DNA of 64,000 nucleotides from Porphyrobacter sp. TH134 (GTDB lineage: Bacteria > Pseudomonadota > Alphaproteobacteria > Sphingomonadales > Sphingomonadaceae), in the NCBI RefSeq assembly GCF_002855495.1, contig NZ_PKRO01000002.1, forward strand, positions 62,001-126,000. Direction: 5' to 3'. Both the position numbers and the translations under genes were made by a program. The first letter of the stretch is position 1; each line of letters begins with the position of its first letter. This document shows positions 9,122 to 18,631 of this stretch, one piece after another. The notes below the pieces were generated by a model. The model saw only the letters and a list, made by a program, of their open reading frames with translations, had not been told where the DNA came from and did no database searches.

Positions 9122-9945
9122 AGCACTTTCCCGGCCCGTCCGGCCAGTTCGGTAGCGAATTGCAGCGCGGTGCGGCCTGACCGGTTGCCGCGCTGGATAG
9201 CGAAGGCCATGGCCTCCTCAGGGTCGAAGCCGAGGCCGAGGGGGGCGGTATAGCCCGCCACGATGGCGAGATAGGTCTCCTTGTCCGCCGGGTGGAAGCC
9301 CAGCGTCAGCCCGAAGCGATCCGCCAGGGCGAGGGCATCGTCACGCTCGTCACGTTCATGGATCGCGCCGGAGGTATCCTCCCGCTCCACGATAGCGCGG
9401 CGGTTGGCGGTCACGGCGAGGCGGATATGGGCGGGGCGCGGGGCCACACCGCCGTCGAGCAGGCTGCGCAAGGCCAGCATCTCGGCCCGCCCATCCGCGC
9501 CAAAGCCGAGATCGTCGATGAACAGCAGAAAGGCGCGGGGTTGCTGCGCCAGCGCATCGATCAGCGCGGGGAAGCCGGGCAGGCTGCCGGGGGCCAGCTG
9601 GACGAGGGCGAGGGCGCGCGGATCATCCCGCTGCACATCGGCCACGCAGGCCCGCACCAGCGCCGATTTGCCCATGCCCCGCGCGCCCCACAGCAGCACA
9701 TCATGCGCCGCCGCACCCGAGGCGAGCCGGGCGCACAAGTTGCGCAAGCCAACTTTCTGCGCGTCGATCCCGCGCAAGGCCGCAAGCGGCAGGGCATCGA
9801 GCACCGGCACAGCCCGCGCGCGCTGCCCCTCCCACACATAGGCGGGATGGGCGAGCCAATCGGTCGGCGGGGGCGGCGGGGGCGCGAGCCGTTCCAGCGC
9901 CGCCGCAATCCGCGCCAGCGCGTCGCTCTCACCCCCGGCGGTCAT
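9118..9945 (-). CDS. DUF815 family AAA+ ATPase
   Basis: A 275-residue P-loop ATPase. Walker A is GARGMGKSALV (about residues 83-93) and Walker B is FLLFIDDLGF (about 135-144). A sensor-like region VTANRR follows, and the C-terminus has RGNRSGRTALQFA, as in DUF815 proteins. The molecular role of the family is not known. An N-terminal Pro-rich stretch (PPPPPPT) lies near residue 25. It begins 1 base after the stop of the upstream acyl-CoA dehydrogenase gene, so the two are co-transcribed. The longer frame upstream lies inside that gene and is rejected. Confidence 0.88.
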   Translation of the reverse strand: MTAGGESDALARIAAALERLAPPPPPPTDWLAHPAYVWEGQRARAVPVLDALPLAALRGIDAQKVGLRNLCARLASGAAAHDVLLWGARGMGKSALVRACVADVQRDDPRALALVQLAPGSLPGFPALIDALAQQPRAFLLFIDDLGFGADGRAEMLALRSLLDGGVAPRPAHIRLAVTANRRAIVEREDTSGAIHERDERDDALALADRFGLTLGFHPADKETYLAIVAGYTAPLGLGFDPEEAMAFAIQRGNRSGRTALQFATELAGRAGKVL

Positions 9946-9946
9946 A

Positions 9947-11689
9947 TCAGCCCAGCAGCGCTTCGGCGGGGAGGGCGTAAAGCAGGTCGGCCCCGGCTGT
10001 GGCGGAAGATTCCAGCCCGGCCGCTTCGGGGACAATCCGATCGAGGAAGAAGCGCGCGGTCACCGGCTTGATCGCGGCCAGTTCAGGCGATGCGCCTGCG
10101 GCCACCGCCTGGGCCTGCTTCATCAGCTGCCACCCTGCCACCGCCACGGCGGCCATCGTGCAGAACGGAACGCTTCCCGCCAGACGATCATCAAGGCTGG
10201 CCTCGTCCTGCATCCACAGCGCCACGCGGGCGCAATCGCGGGCCAGGGCAGCCAGCGCCGGTTCTTCGCCAGCCTCGCGTGCGATGGTATCGAACAGGGC
10301 AAAGATCGCCTCGCCGCCGTCCAGCGCCAGTTTGCGCGTTACAAGGTCGGCGGCCTGAATGCCGTTGGTGCCTTCATAGATCGGCGCAATGCGCGAATCG
10401 CGCCAATGCTGGGCTGCACCGGTTTCCTCGACAAAGCCCATGCCGCCGTGGATCTGGATGCCGAGGCCTGCAACCTCGACGCCGATATCCGTGCCCCAGG
10501 CCTTGAGCAACGGGACGAGGATTTCCGCACGGTTCCTGGCCGCCTCATCGCCGAGGTTCCCGCGATCAACCTGCCCCGCGCAGTAATACAGCAGCGCGCG
10601 CGCACCTTCGGTCAGGGCCTTCATCCGCAGGATCATGCGGCGCACATCGGGGTGTTCGATAATCGCCACCGGCGTCTTGTCGGGCGAGCCGGCGCGGGCC
10701 GATTGCACCCGGTCGCGGGCATAGGCGAGCGCCTGCTGCGTCGCCCGCTCGCCAATCTGCACGCCCTGATTGCCGACATTGATGCGCGCATTGTTCATCA
10801 TCGTGAACATCGCGGCCAGGCCCTTGTTCTCGCGGCCCACCAACTCGCCGATGCATTCGCCATTGTCGCCGTAGCTCATCACGCAGGTGGGCGAGGCGTT
10901 GATGCCCAGCTTGTGTTCAAGGCTGACGCAGCGCAGGTCATTATGCGGGCCGAGCGAGCCATCGGCGTTCACGTGATATTTGGGCACCACGAACAGGCTG
11001 ATCCCGCGCGAGCCTTCGGGCGCACCGGGCAGACGGGCGAGGACGAGGTGGATGATATTGTCTGCCAGATCATGTTCGCCCCAGGTGATGTAGATCTTTT
11101 GCCCGGTGATCCGGTACTTGCCTGCGTGCGGCCCGCTTTCGATGGGTTCGGCGGTGCTGCGCAGCGCGCCCACATCGCTCCCGGCGGCGGGCTCGGTGAG
11201 GTTCATCGTGCCCGACCATTTCCCGCTGACGAGATTGGGCAGATACATCGCCTGCTGGTCTTTCGACCCGTGATGCTCCAGCGCCTCGATCGCGCCGACG
11301 CTCAGCATCGGCAGCAGGGTGAAGGCCATGTTCGCTGCGCCGAGGTTTTCCAGCACGTTGCAGGCGAGGGTGAAGGGCAGCCCTTGTCCGCCATGCGCCT
11401 GCGGGCTGGCGATGGTGTTCCAGCCTTGTTCGACATAGGCCTTGTACGCAGCCTCAAACCCATCCGGCAGACGGACCCGGCCGTTTTCCAGCTTCGCGCC
11501 TTCCTTGTCGCCGGTGCGGTTGAGCGGTGCGAATTCTCCGGCCGCGAATTGGCCGACGCCGCCAACGATGGCTTCCACCAGATCAGGTTCGGCATGCGCG
11601 AAACGCCCGGTCGCGGCGAGTTCGTCGATCCCGGCATTGACGCGGATGGCGAGCAGCTGATCGGCGGTCGGCGGGGTAAAGGGGGTCAC
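9947..11689 (-). CDS. acyl-CoA dehydrogenase
   Basis: A FAD-dependent acyl-CoA dehydrogenase of the long type (about 580 residues) with an extra C-terminal domain, acting in fatty-acid or related acyl-CoA beta-oxidation. The FAD/substrate region reads GTMNLTEPAAGSDVGALR, followed by KIYITWGEHDLADNIIHLVLARLPGAPEGSRGISLF. The C-terminal half has QIHGGMGFVEETGAAQHWRDSRIAPIYEGTNGIQ, in which the EGTNGIQ signature is clear. Start is uncertain: a GTG at 11689 gives VTPFTPPTADQLLAIRV, and another GTG at 11728 would add 13 residues. It is divergent from the Sua5 gene and leads the DUF815 gene. Confidence 0.92.
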   Translation of the reverse strand: MTPFTPPTADQLLAIRVNAGIDELAATGRFAHAEPDLVEAIVGGVGQFAAGEFAPLNRTGDKEGAKLENGRVRLPDGFEAAYKAYVEQGWNTIASPQAHGGQGLPFTLACNVLENLGAANMAFTLLPMLSVGAIEALEHHGSKDQQAMYLPNLVSGKWSGTMNLTEPAAGSDVGALRSTAEPIESGPHAGKYRITGQKIYITWGEHDLADNIIHLVLARLPGAPEGSRGISLFVVPKYHVNADGSLGPHNDLRCVSLEHKLGINASPTCVMSYGDNGECIGELVGRENKGLAAMFTMMNNARINVGNQGVQIGERATQQALAYARDRVQSARAGSPDKTPVAIIEHPDVRRMILRMKALTEGARALLYYCAGQVDRGNLGDEAARNRAEILVPLLKAWGTDIGVEVAGLGIQIHGGMGFVEETGAAQHWRDSRIAPIYEGTNGIQAADLVTRKLALDGGEAIFALFDTIAREAGEEPALAALARDCARVALWMQDEASLDDRLAGSVPFCTMAAVAVAGWQLMKQAQAVAAGASPELAAIKPVTARFFLDRIVPEAAGLESSATAGADLLYALPAEALLG

Positions 11690-11763
11690 TTCGGGGGCGT
11701 CCTTGCGGTTGGAAAAGGCCCCGCGCACTTGGCAGGGCGGGGGTTTGAATATAGCGCCGGGGC

Positions 11764-12693
11764 ATGAGCGGCAAGAACGTTACGGAAGTGCGGCTGGCGG
11801 ACCCTGATGGGATCGCGGAAGCCGTGCGAATCCTCGAATCGGGCGGGCTGGTCGCGGTGCCGACCGAGACGGTTTACGGCCTCGCCGCGCGGGCCGACAG
11901 CGCCGCGGCGGTGGCGCGGATCTATGCCGCGAAGGGCCGGCCCGATTTCAATCCGCTGATCGTGCATGTGGCCGGGCTGGCCGAGGCGGAGCGGTATGGC
12001 GTGTTCTCGCCCGCGGCGCGCGCCTTGGCGCAGGCGCATTGGCCCGGCCCGCTGACGCTGGTTGTGCCCCGCCGGAGCGATGCCGGGCTGGCTGAGGCCG
12101 TGACCGCTGGCCTGCCGACGATTGCGCTGCGGGCGCCGGCCCATCCGGTGATGCAGGCACTGCTGGCGGCGGTAGACTTCCCGCTGGCGGCGCCATCCGC
12201 GAACCGTTCCGGCTTCATCAGCCCGACGAGCGCGGCGCATGTCCTCACCTCGCTGGATGGCCGGATCGCGATGGTGCTGGATGGCGGGATCACCGCTGCG
12301 GGCGTTGAATCCACGATTGCAGCGGTACGGGCCGACGGCAGCATTGATGAACTGCGCCCGGGCCCGATCCCGCTTGGTGTGGTCGCCGGGAAAGAGGGCA
12401 GTGCGCGGCCGATCGAAGCGCCGGGTCAGCTCGCCAGCCACTACGCGCCGGGCAAGCCTGTGCGGCTGAACGCGGCCCGGGCCGAGCCTGATGAATTCCT
12501 GATCGGTTTCGGGATGGTGCAAGGTGACTGCACGCTGTCAGCCAGCGGTGACGTTACCGAAGCCGCAGCGAACCTCTACGCCTGCCTTCACGAAGCCGCA
12601 CGCGCGCCGCAGCTGCGCATCGCGGTCGCCCCGGTGCCGGAAGACGCTGTGGGCCGCGCGGTCAATGACCGGCTGCGGCGGGCGGCGGCTTAA
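11764..12693 (+). CDS. tsaC: L-threonylcarbamoyladenylate synthase (Sua5/TsaC)
   Basis: A 309-residue enzyme that makes threonylcarbamoyl-AMP from threonine, bicarbonate and ATP, the first step to t6A37 in ANN-decoding tRNAs. The YrdC domain shows VPTETVYGLAARA (about 34-46), AAKGRPDFNPLIVHV and LAAPSANRSGFISPTSAAHV. A linker then leads to a C-terminal Sua5 domain with APGQLASHYAPGKP. It is therefore the long, two-domain Sua5 type, not the short TsaC. The final stop overlaps the convergent lipoprotein gene by 4 bases. Confidence 0.94.
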   Translation: MSGKNVTEVRLADPDGIAEAVRILESGGLVAVPTETVYGLAARADSAAAVARIYAAKGRPDFNPLIVHVAGLAEAERYGVFSPAARALAQAHWPGPLTLVVPRRSDAGLAEAVTAGLPTIALRAPAHPVMQALLAAVDFPLAAPSANRSGFISPTSAAHVLTSLDGRIAMVLDGGITAAGVESTIAAVRADGSIDELRPGPIPLGVVAGKEGSARPIEAPGQLASHYAPGKPVRLNAARAEPDEFLIGFGMVQGDCTLSASGDVTEAAANLYACLHEAARAPQLRIAVAPVPEDAVGRAVNDRLRRAAA

Positions 12694-13022
12694 TCCCGGT
12701 CCGGTTCGACCGGAACGCCCGGCATGATCGCCTTCATCTCGGCCCGGATGGCCTGAGCCTTGTCGCAGGCCTCGTCATCGCCATCCGCGCAGCGGTCCAT
12801 CTGGCGGTCATAATCGCGCTCCAGCGTGCCCAGCCGTTCTTCGCGTTTGCGAATTTCGCGGCCGCGCTTTTCGTCGGCTTCCGATTGGCTTTCCGTGGCC
12901 AGATCAACGCCGCGGCTGGCGACCTTTACCGGCAACGTGACGGCGCTGACCGCAGCCTTGGCGAGGCAACCTTGCAAGGCGAATGCACCAAGGGTGACGG
13001 CGATGAGTTTGGCGGTCTGCAT
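12690..13022 (-). CDS. small lipoprotein with charged coiled-coil region
   Basis: A 110-residue predicted lipoprotein. MQTAKLIAVTLGAFALQGC ends in a lipobox LQGC with Cys at 19. After a short Ala/Val segment comes a charged helical stretch (about residues 46-80, EADEKRGREIRKREERLGTL) and then CADGDDEACDKAQ with two cysteines. I do not recognise the family beyond small alphaproteobacterial lipoproteins. The start is set by the signal peptide; the frame extends 10 codons further upstream. It lies just downstream of the GIN-domain lipoprotein gene on the same strand and may be co-transcribed with it. Confidence 0.72.
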   Translation of the reverse strand: MQTAKLIAVTLGAFALQGCLAKAAVSAVTLPVKVASRGVDLATESQSEADEKRGREIRKREERLGTLERDYDRQMDRCADGDDEACDKAQAIRAEMKAIMPGVPVEPDRD

Positions 13023-13062
13023 GGTCCCCCTATGTCGCGCGGCGCTTGCCATAAGGCAAATG

Positions 13063-13908
13063 CTATTCTGCGGGCTTTGCCGGGACCGGCGCCTTTGGCG
13101 CGGCGGGTGCCTTTGGCGCGGCGGGCGCTTTGATCGGCTCTGTGGCCGGGATTGCCGCGCTGGCGCCGCCGCCGCTCGCGGTCGGTGTGCAGGTCAGCGT
13201 GCCCGAGCCAAAGGCGTTAATCGTGCACTTGGCATTGCCGGCCACATTCACATCGCCCGCTCCGCCGATATTGGCTTCCACCGTGCCGTCCGACGCGAAG
13301 GCGACATCGCCGCTGCCGCCGATCGAAACCTCGGCGGCATCCGCCTTCAGCCCGGCCAGTTCCACATCGCCGCTGCCGCCGATCAGCACTTCAAGCGACC
13401 TGACGGTCCCCGCACCGCGCACCGTGCCGCTGCCGCCGATATTGATGCCGAGCTTTTCCGCCGCGATCTGTCCGAATTCGACAGTGCCCGCCCCGCCGAT
13501 AGTGATTTCCGATGCGCTGGCGAGGGACTGCGCCTTGATCGTCCCGCCGCCGCCGATCACCAGCTGTTTGGGCGGGGGCATGGTGATGCGGACCGTTGCG
13601 TTGCTATCGCCGTCCCACCCGTTGGGCCGGGTCACACCGATCACCTCGCCATCGCGCACAAAACGCAGCGTATCGGCGTCCGGCCCTTCGGCGGTGATGG
13701 TGAAGGTCGATCCGTCGGTCACGATGACCGTATCGCCGGACGACAACACCACTTCGCTGGGCGGAGCGCCGGCCAGTTCGATATCGGCGAGCGGGACGCC
13801 TTCCTGACCGTTGATTTCCATATTCGCGCCTTCGCACCCCGCCAGCCCGGCACTGAGGAGCGCCAACAGCCCGAGCGGTGCGAGGCGATTGCGGCAAAGG
13901 TGGATCAT
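13063..13908 (-). CDS. DUF2807 (GIN domain) lipoprotein
   Basis: A 281-residue predicted lipoprotein. The start MIHLCRNRLAPLG gives a signal peptide ending LSAGLAGC. The body is a right-handed beta-helix-like DUF2807 domain with repeated IGGSGDV, IGGAGTV and IGGSGTV units, each turn about 20 residues. The C-terminus is a linker of repeated PAAPKAPAAPKAP. Probably outer-membrane or periplasmic, with unknown ligand. The long frame upstream has no homology and contains no signal. It is 40 bases upstream of the small lipoprotein gene. Confidence 0.85.
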   Translation of the reverse strand: MIHLCRNRLAPLGLLALLSAGLAGCEGANMEINGQEGVPLADIELAGAPPSEVVLSSGDTVIVTDGSTFTITAEGPDADTLRFVRDGEVIGVTRPNGWDGDSNATVRITMPPPKQLVIGGGGTIKAQSLASASEITIGGAGTVEFGQIAAEKLGINIGGSGTVRGAGTVRSLEVLIGGSGDVELAGLKADAAEVSIGGSGDVAFASDGTVEANIGGAGDVNVAGNAKCTINAFGSGTLTCTPTASGGGASAAIPATEPIKAPAAPKAPAAPKAPVPAKPAE

Positions 13909-14029
13909 GGCGTGGTTCTCTCCCGTCAGCCCGTAGCGTATTGCTTGTATAATACACCAAGCTCTGCGCGACAAGCGGGCGCGGCATACTGGGCTGTGGG
14001 TTGCGCCGGCTATGGGTTGCAGGCCAAAC

Positions 14030-14058
14030 AAAAAGGGCCGCCCCGCAGGGCAGCCCTT
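14030..14058 (-). terminator. intrinsic terminator of carD
   Basis: Read on the minus strand, AAGGGCTGCCC, a 4-base loop and GGGCGGCCCTT form a stem with one internal mismatch, followed by TTTTTG. It lies 28 bases after the carD stop. Confidence 0.85.
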
Positions 14059-14086
14059 GATGGTCATGGGCCGATCAGGCCGTCTG

Positions 14087-14620
14087 TCAGGCTTCTTCGG
14101 CCGAATCGTAATATTGCGGCGCGTGTTCGCGCAGCACGTTGAGGATCTTGTTCAGCGCGGTCGGCTCGTCCGTTTCTTCCATCGCTGCCAGTTCGCGGGC
14201 GAGGCGGCTGGAGGCGGCTTCAAAGATCTGGCGTTCCGAATAGCTTTGCTCGGGCTGGTCTTCGGGGCGGAACAGATCGCGGGTCACTTCGGCGATCGAC
14301 ACAAGGTCGCCCGAGTTGATCTTCGCTTCATATTCCTGCGCGCGGCGCGACCACATGGTGCGCTTGACCTTGGGCTTGCCCTTCAGGGTTTCCATCGCCT
14401 GCTTGAGCGTCTTGTCAGACGACAGCTTGCGCATCCCGATCGCTTCAACCTTGTTGGTCGGCACCCGCAGGGTCATGCGCTCTTTCTCGAACCGCAGGAC
14501 GTAGAGTTCGAGCTGCATTCCGGCGATTTCTTCGCGCTGAAGCTCGATCACCCGGCCAACGCCGTGCTTGGGGTAGACAACATAATCGCCGACGGTGAAT
14601 GCGTTCGCGGTGCTTGCCAT
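14087..14620 (-). CDS. carD: CarD family transcriptional regulator (CdnL-like)
   Basis: A 177-residue RNA polymerase-binding regulator that stabilises promoter open complexes, notably at rRNA and growth genes. The N-terminal Tudor-like RNAP-interacting domain is FTVGDYVVYPKHGVGRVIELQ (about residues 9-29). The helical DNA-binding domain carries SRRAQEYEAKINSGDLVSIAEVTRDLF. The start MASTANAF has a strong Shine-Dalgarno (GAAAGGAA) and is preferred over a frame start 5 residues earlier. A clear terminator follows, so the gene is monocistronic. About 280 bases upstream without a gene probably hold its promoter. Confidence 0.94.
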   Translation of the reverse strand: MASTANAFTVGDYVVYPKHGVGRVIELQREEIAGMQLELYVLRFEKERMTLRVPTNKVEAIGMRKLSSDKTLKQAMETLKGKPKVKRTMWSRRAQEYEAKINSGDLVSIAEVTRDLFRPEDQPEQSYSERQIFEAASSRLARELAAMEETDEPTALNKILNVLREHAPQYYDSAEEA

Positions 14621-14898
14621 GCAAGTTCCTTTCAATCGGCCGTCCTGGCAACAAGAGAGCGGACAATCATCCCGGCGGCGCGAAAGGCTTGACTGAAGAG
14701 GGCCTCAGACAAAGCGAGCGCCGGGTGGCAATCATCCGGTTGGGGGGTTGCTGGTGTCGAGCCTTCCTGGTTATCACGCCTGCGCGGGCGGTGCCCTGCG
14801 CGGTCACGTGATTATATAGCACGCCTGCAACAAAATTGCGAGTCGCGGTTTACGCTGGTCTGCCAATCTGTGCAGCTAGGAAGGAAAAGGGCGGGAAA

Positions 14899-15237
14899 TC
14901 AGTCCCCGTCGCCCGGCTCGGCGCTGAAATACTTCTCGAACTTGCCCTTTTCGCCCTTGTGCGCGTCGGCATCTTCCGGCGGGGCCTTCTGGCTGGTGAT
15001 GTTGGGCCACTGCGCCGAATACTGGGTGTTCAGCTCCAGCCACTTTTCGAGGCCATCTTCGGTATCGGGCAGAATCGCCTCGGCCGGGCATTCCGGTTCG
15101 CACACGCCGCAATCGATGCATTCGCTGGGATTGATGACCAGCATGTTTTCGCCTTCATAGAAGCAGTCGACCGGGCACACTTCCACGCAATCGGTGTACT
15201 TGCACTTGATGCAGTCTTCGGTGACGACGTAAGTCAT
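14899..15237 (-). CDS. fdxA: ferredoxin FdxA (7Fe, 3Fe-4S/4Fe-4S)
   Basis: A 112-residue seven-iron ferredoxin, a low-potential electron carrier in the cytosol. The N-terminal half contains [18 protein letters not shown] (from Cys9) and then [17 protein letters not shown], the two cluster-binding motifs in the order typical of alphaproteobacterial FdxA. The acidic C-terminal extension is also typical. It is the last gene of a minus-strand operon after the SUV3-like helicase and S4-domain genes, 10 bases after the latter. Confidence 0.95.
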   Translation of the reverse strand: MTYVVTEDCIKCKYTDCVEVCPVDCFYEGENMLVINPSECIDCGVCEPECPAEAILPDTEDGLEKWLELNTQYSAQWPNITSQKAPPEDADAHKGEKGKFEKYFSAEPGDGD

Positions 15238-15247
15238 TGCGGCTCTT

Positions 15248-15625
15248 TCAAAAGCGGTCTTCGAGATCGGCGGGCGGAGTGCCCGGAGCGAGAGGCGACG
15301 CTGCTATGGTCATTTGCTCCTTACGGTCAAGCCCCTCAGAATCAACCTCCCGATAATAGGAAGCCGCCAAGGCTGGCGGGCCGCGCCGGTCGGGCAGGGC
15401 GGTGAGTTGGATCACCCGCACATTTGCGCCTGTGGCCAATGTCAGCACATCACCGATACGCACCTGATGGGCGCCGCGCAGCACATGCTTTCTGTTGCAG
15501 CGCAAAGCATGGGTTTCGATCAGGGCCAGCGCGGCGGAGCGGGTGCGGGCGAGGCGGAGGTAGACCAGCAGGCGGTCGATTCGAATCGACGCCGCCGCTC
15601 CGTTCTCCGCCGCCTCTGGCTTCAT
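15248..15625 (-). CDS. RNA-binding S4 domain protein (Hsp15-like)
   Basis: A 125-residue protein with an S4 RNA-binding fold: [31 protein letters not shown] (about residues 14-44), followed by [11 protein letters not shown]. The remainder is short and partly disordered. It resembles the heat-shock protein 15 family, which binds free 50S subunits with blocked nascent chains; whether that role applies here is inferred. The start overlaps the helicase stop by 4 bases, so it is translationally coupled. Confidence 0.88.
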   Translation of the reverse strand: MKPEAAENGAAASIRIDRLLVYLRLARTRSAALALIETHALRCNRKHVLRGAHQVRIGDVLTLATGANVRVIQLTALPDRRGPPALAASYYREVDSEGLDRKEQMTIAASPLAPGTPPADLEDRF

Positions 15626-18444
15626 CCCTTGAGCAGGTCCGCCAGCTTGTCGAAGGCACCGCCAGCACGGGCCGGGCCGGTGTCAACCGGGGGTCTGGCA
15701 GCAGCCTGCGCCGGTCTGGAACGACGCTGGGCGCCGTCACGCGGAGGCTGGCTGCCATCACGCTCGGGCTTGCGATTGGCCTGCCCGTCCTTGGCCTGCC
15801 CATCCTTCGTACGACCATCCTTGGCCTGCCGGGGGTTGCCGCGCGCCTGCGTGCGTTCTCGGTTATCGGGACGCCGTTCGCTGCGCTGGCCATCGCCTTC
15901 GCCCGGACGGCGCGGGCGCCAGTGCCAGCGATCGGGCGCGGGCGCGCCTTGGGCGCCTTCGGGCAAGGGGCGGGCGCGGTCGCAGCGGAAACCGGCACTG
16001 CCGAGCAGGCGGCGGGCATTGCCATCCTCCAGCCCCACCGACACGGCCAGCGCCAGATCAAGCCGGAAGGCCAGATTGCGCTCCTTCGGTTTGGCCGCCG
16101 TCACTGCCGCGCGCGCATCAAAGGCCGCGCGCAGGATCTTTTCGGCCAGATCGACCCGGATCGCCTGGCTTCCGGCATAGCGGTATCCGGCGGGCAAGCG
16201 CCCCTTGGCCCAGCTTCCTTCGGCCAGCACCGGCAGCATCGCGTCATTCAGCGGACGCAGATCCAGCCCCAGCGCATGCAGCAGGCGGCGCGGTGCGGGC
16301 TTCAGCAGCGGCGCTGCAAAAATGTCGAGCGCGCCGAAGGTGACGCCCAGTTTTCGCAGGTAGGGGCGCATGTCCTTGGGCAGATTCTCCAGCCCAGCTT
16401 CCTCGCGGCTGATGACGCCGCGCGCTTCGATCAGCGTGATGACCAGCGCGCGCGCCTGTGACCCGGCTTCGGGATCGCGCGCAGCCTCTGCCAGCTTGCG
16501 CAAGGGTTCGAGCGGTTCGAGCTGCTTGTCGAGCCATGCGGCCAGCCCGGCTTCCAGCCGCGCTTTGGCGGTATCGGGCAGCAGCGCCAGATCGCGCGTC
16601 AGGGCAAGGCGCGGCGCGCCGAAGGGGTGGCCGGGGAAGGTGATGTCGGCCAGGGCCCGGCCCGCGCCCTGTCCCTGCCAGCGGATGGCACCGCCGGAAA
16701 TCTCGAGTTCGCCAAGGCCCTGCGTCAGCAACCATTCGGCGCGGTTGGCGAGCAGCGCGGGCAGCGCCTTTTCGCCCGCCGCCAGCAGCATCCGCCGATC
16801 AGCGACGCCGGCTGACGGATCGACATGGAAACGGAAGCCTTCCAGCCGCCCGATGCTCAGCCCTTCCACGGTCAGGTGGCCATCGGGTTCCAGGGTGACG
16901 GGCAGCGCGCTTGCATCCTGCCCCAGCGATTTCATCAAAAGTGTCGTCCTTCGGTTCACGAATCTTTCGGTCAGCCGCGCATGCAGCGCATCCGAAAGCT
17001 TCGCCTCGACCGCGCGCGCCCGCGCAGCCATTTCGTCACGCGCCAGCACCCAATCGGGTCGCTGGCAGATATAGGCCCAGCTGCGAATCGCCGCAATCCG
17101 GCCTTGCAGCGTGTCGATGTCGCCCTGCATCCGGTCAAGCTCGGCGATGCGGGCGGCGACGAAATCCGCGCCGATGTATCCGCCGCGCAAGTCATCCCAC
17201 AGCCGCGCCACAAACCGCGCGTGCTGTTCCACCCCGAGATTGCGGAAATCGGGCAGCGAACACGCCTCCCAGAACCGCCGGACCGATCCGGCCCCGCGCA
17301 CCGAGCGGCCCGTATCAGCCTCGGCCAGCCGCCGCAGTACCGCCATGTCGATGGCTTCGGGCGCAGCGCGCAGCACGGCTTGGGCAGGCCGGGCTTCCAG
17401 ATCGGCGATCAGCGCAGGCAGACTGTCAAACCGGGGATCGGCATCGCGCCAGAACAGGTGGGTCAGCGGGGCGAACTTGTGTTCCTCGATCGCGTAGACT
17501 TCTTCATCGGTGAAGGCGAGCGGCTCTCCGTGACCCTTGCCGGTGCCCGACAGCGTCCCGAAGGTGCCATCACGCTGATGCCGCCCTGCGCGCCCCGCAA
17601 TCTGCGCCATTTCCGAAGGGGTGAGCCTGCGCTTGCGGCGCCCGTCAAACTTGCTGAGCGCGGCAAAAGCGACATGATCGAGATCGAGGTTCAGTCCCAT
17701 GCCGATGGCGTCGGTGGCGACGATGTAATCGACCTCGCCCGATTGGAACATGGCGACCTGCTTGTTGCGGGTTTCGGGCGAGAGCGCCCCCATCACCACC
17801 GCCGCCCCGCCGCGAAAGCGCCGCAGCGCCTCGGCCATGGCGTAGACCTGTTCGACGCTGAAGGCGACCACGGCAGAGCGTTTGGGCAGGCGCGACAGCT
17901 TGCACACCCCCGCGTGGGACAGGGTGGAAAAGCGCGGACGGCTGGTGATTTCCGCCCGCGGGATCAGCGCCTTGATCATTGGTTCCAGCGTGGCGCTGCC
18001 GAGGATCATCGTCTCCTCCCGGCCCCGCGCATGCAGCAGGCGGTCCGTGAAGATATGCCCGCGTTCCGGGTCTGCGCCCAGTTGCGCCTCGTCCAACGCG
18101 ACAAAGGCAACATCGCCGGTGCTGCGCGGCATGGCTTCGGCAGTGCAGAGGAAATAGCGCGCGTCCGGCGGCTCGATCCGTTCTTCGCCGGTGATGAGGG
18201 CCACCTGTTTATCGCCCTTGATCGCGCGCACCCGGTCATAGACCTCGCGCGCCAGCAGCCGCAGCGGGAAGCCCATCATGCCGCTGGAATGGCCGCACAT
18301 CCGTTCAATGGCGAGGTGGGTTTTGCCCGTGTTGGTCGGCCCGAGCACGGCGCGCACGCGTTCATCCGCGCTGGCGTCCCGGCTGGCTCCGCGGGCGAAG
18401 TTTCCGCGCGGGGCGGCAGGACGGACAGGCGGGGGGGCTGGCAC
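15622..18444 (-). CDS. SUV3-like DEAD/DExH-box RNA helicase
   Basis: A 940-residue superfamily 2 helicase of the mitochondrial SUV3 type, probably an RNA helicase of the degradation machinery. Walker A is GPTNTGKTHLA (residues 35-45), the DEAQ box is VALDEAQLGAD, and motif VI is QIAGRAGRHQRDGTFG. After the helicase core comes a long family-specific C-terminal region. The last 120 residues are Arg/Gly/Gln-rich and disordered (DGRTKDGQAKDGQANRK), probably an RNA-binding tail. The start is a GTG with no clear Shine-Dalgarno. First gene of the helicase, S4 and fdxA operon. Confidence 0.9.
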   Translation of the reverse strand: MPAPPPVRPAAPRGNFARGASRDASADERVRAVLGPTNTGKTHLAIERMCGHSSGMMGFPLRLLAREVYDRVRAIKGDKQVALITGEERIEPPDARYFLCTAEAMPRSTGDVAFVALDEAQLGADPERGHIFTDRLLHARGREETMILGSATLEPMIKALIPRAEITSRPRFSTLSHAGVCKLSRLPKRSAVVAFSVEQVYAMAEALRRFRGGAAVVMGALSPETRNKQVAMFQSGEVDYIVATDAIGMGLNLDLDHVAFAALSKFDGRRKRRLTPSEMAQIAGRAGRHQRDGTFGTLSGTGKGHGEPLAFTDEEVYAIEEHKFAPLTHLFWRDADPRFDSLPALIADLEARPAQAVLRAAPEAIDMAVLRRLAEADTGRSVRGAGSVRRFWEACSLPDFRNLGVEQHARFVARLWDDLRGGYIGADFVAARIAELDRMQGDIDTLQGRIAAIRSWAYICQRPDWVLARDEMAARARAVEAKLSDALHARLTERFVNRRTTLLMKSLGQDASALPVTLEPDGHLTVEGLSIGRLEGFRFHVDPSAGVADRRMLLAAGEKALPALLANRAEWLLTQGLGELEISGGAIRWQGQGAGRALADITFPGHPFGAPRLALTRDLALLPDTAKARLEAGLAAWLDKQLEPLEPLRKLAEAARDPEAGSQARALVITLIEARGVISREEAGLENLPKDMRPYLRKLGVTFGALDIFAAPLLKPAPRRLLHALGLDLRPLNDAMLPVLAEGSWAKGRLPAGYRYAGSQAIRVDLAEKILRAAFDARAAVTAAKPKERNLAFRLDLALAVSVGLEDGNARRLLGSAGFRCDRARPLPEGAQGAPAPDRWHWRPRRPGEGDGQRSERRPDNRERTQARGNPRQAKDGRTKDGQAKDGQANRKPERDGSQPPRDGAQRRSRPAQAAARPPVDTGPARAGGAFDKLADLLKG

Positions 18445-18631
18445 GATGGAACGGTTCTGTCAGGCTTGGCCAGCCGGGGCAAGGGCCAGCGCATCGCCGG
18501 CCCGCACCTACGCACAACACCTTATCGCACGCGCGATGCGGCTGGTCGCTGGTTAACGCGGGATTTACTTTGTTCTGGCAGGAAAATGCGACAAGGCAGC
18601 GCCCGGGGGTTGGTCCGTAGGTCGGGCCACA

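Noticed and set aside
10968-10976. TTCACGTGA core inside the acyl-CoA dehydrogenase gene as a further parS
   Set aside because: Only the central CACGTG and a few flanking bases match; the outer arms of the 16-mer are absent.
14803-14810. TCACGTGATTATATAG upstream of carD as a parS or E-box-like operator
   Set aside because: Lacks the TGTTT and AAACA arms; it is one isolated CACGTG in a GC-rich genome.
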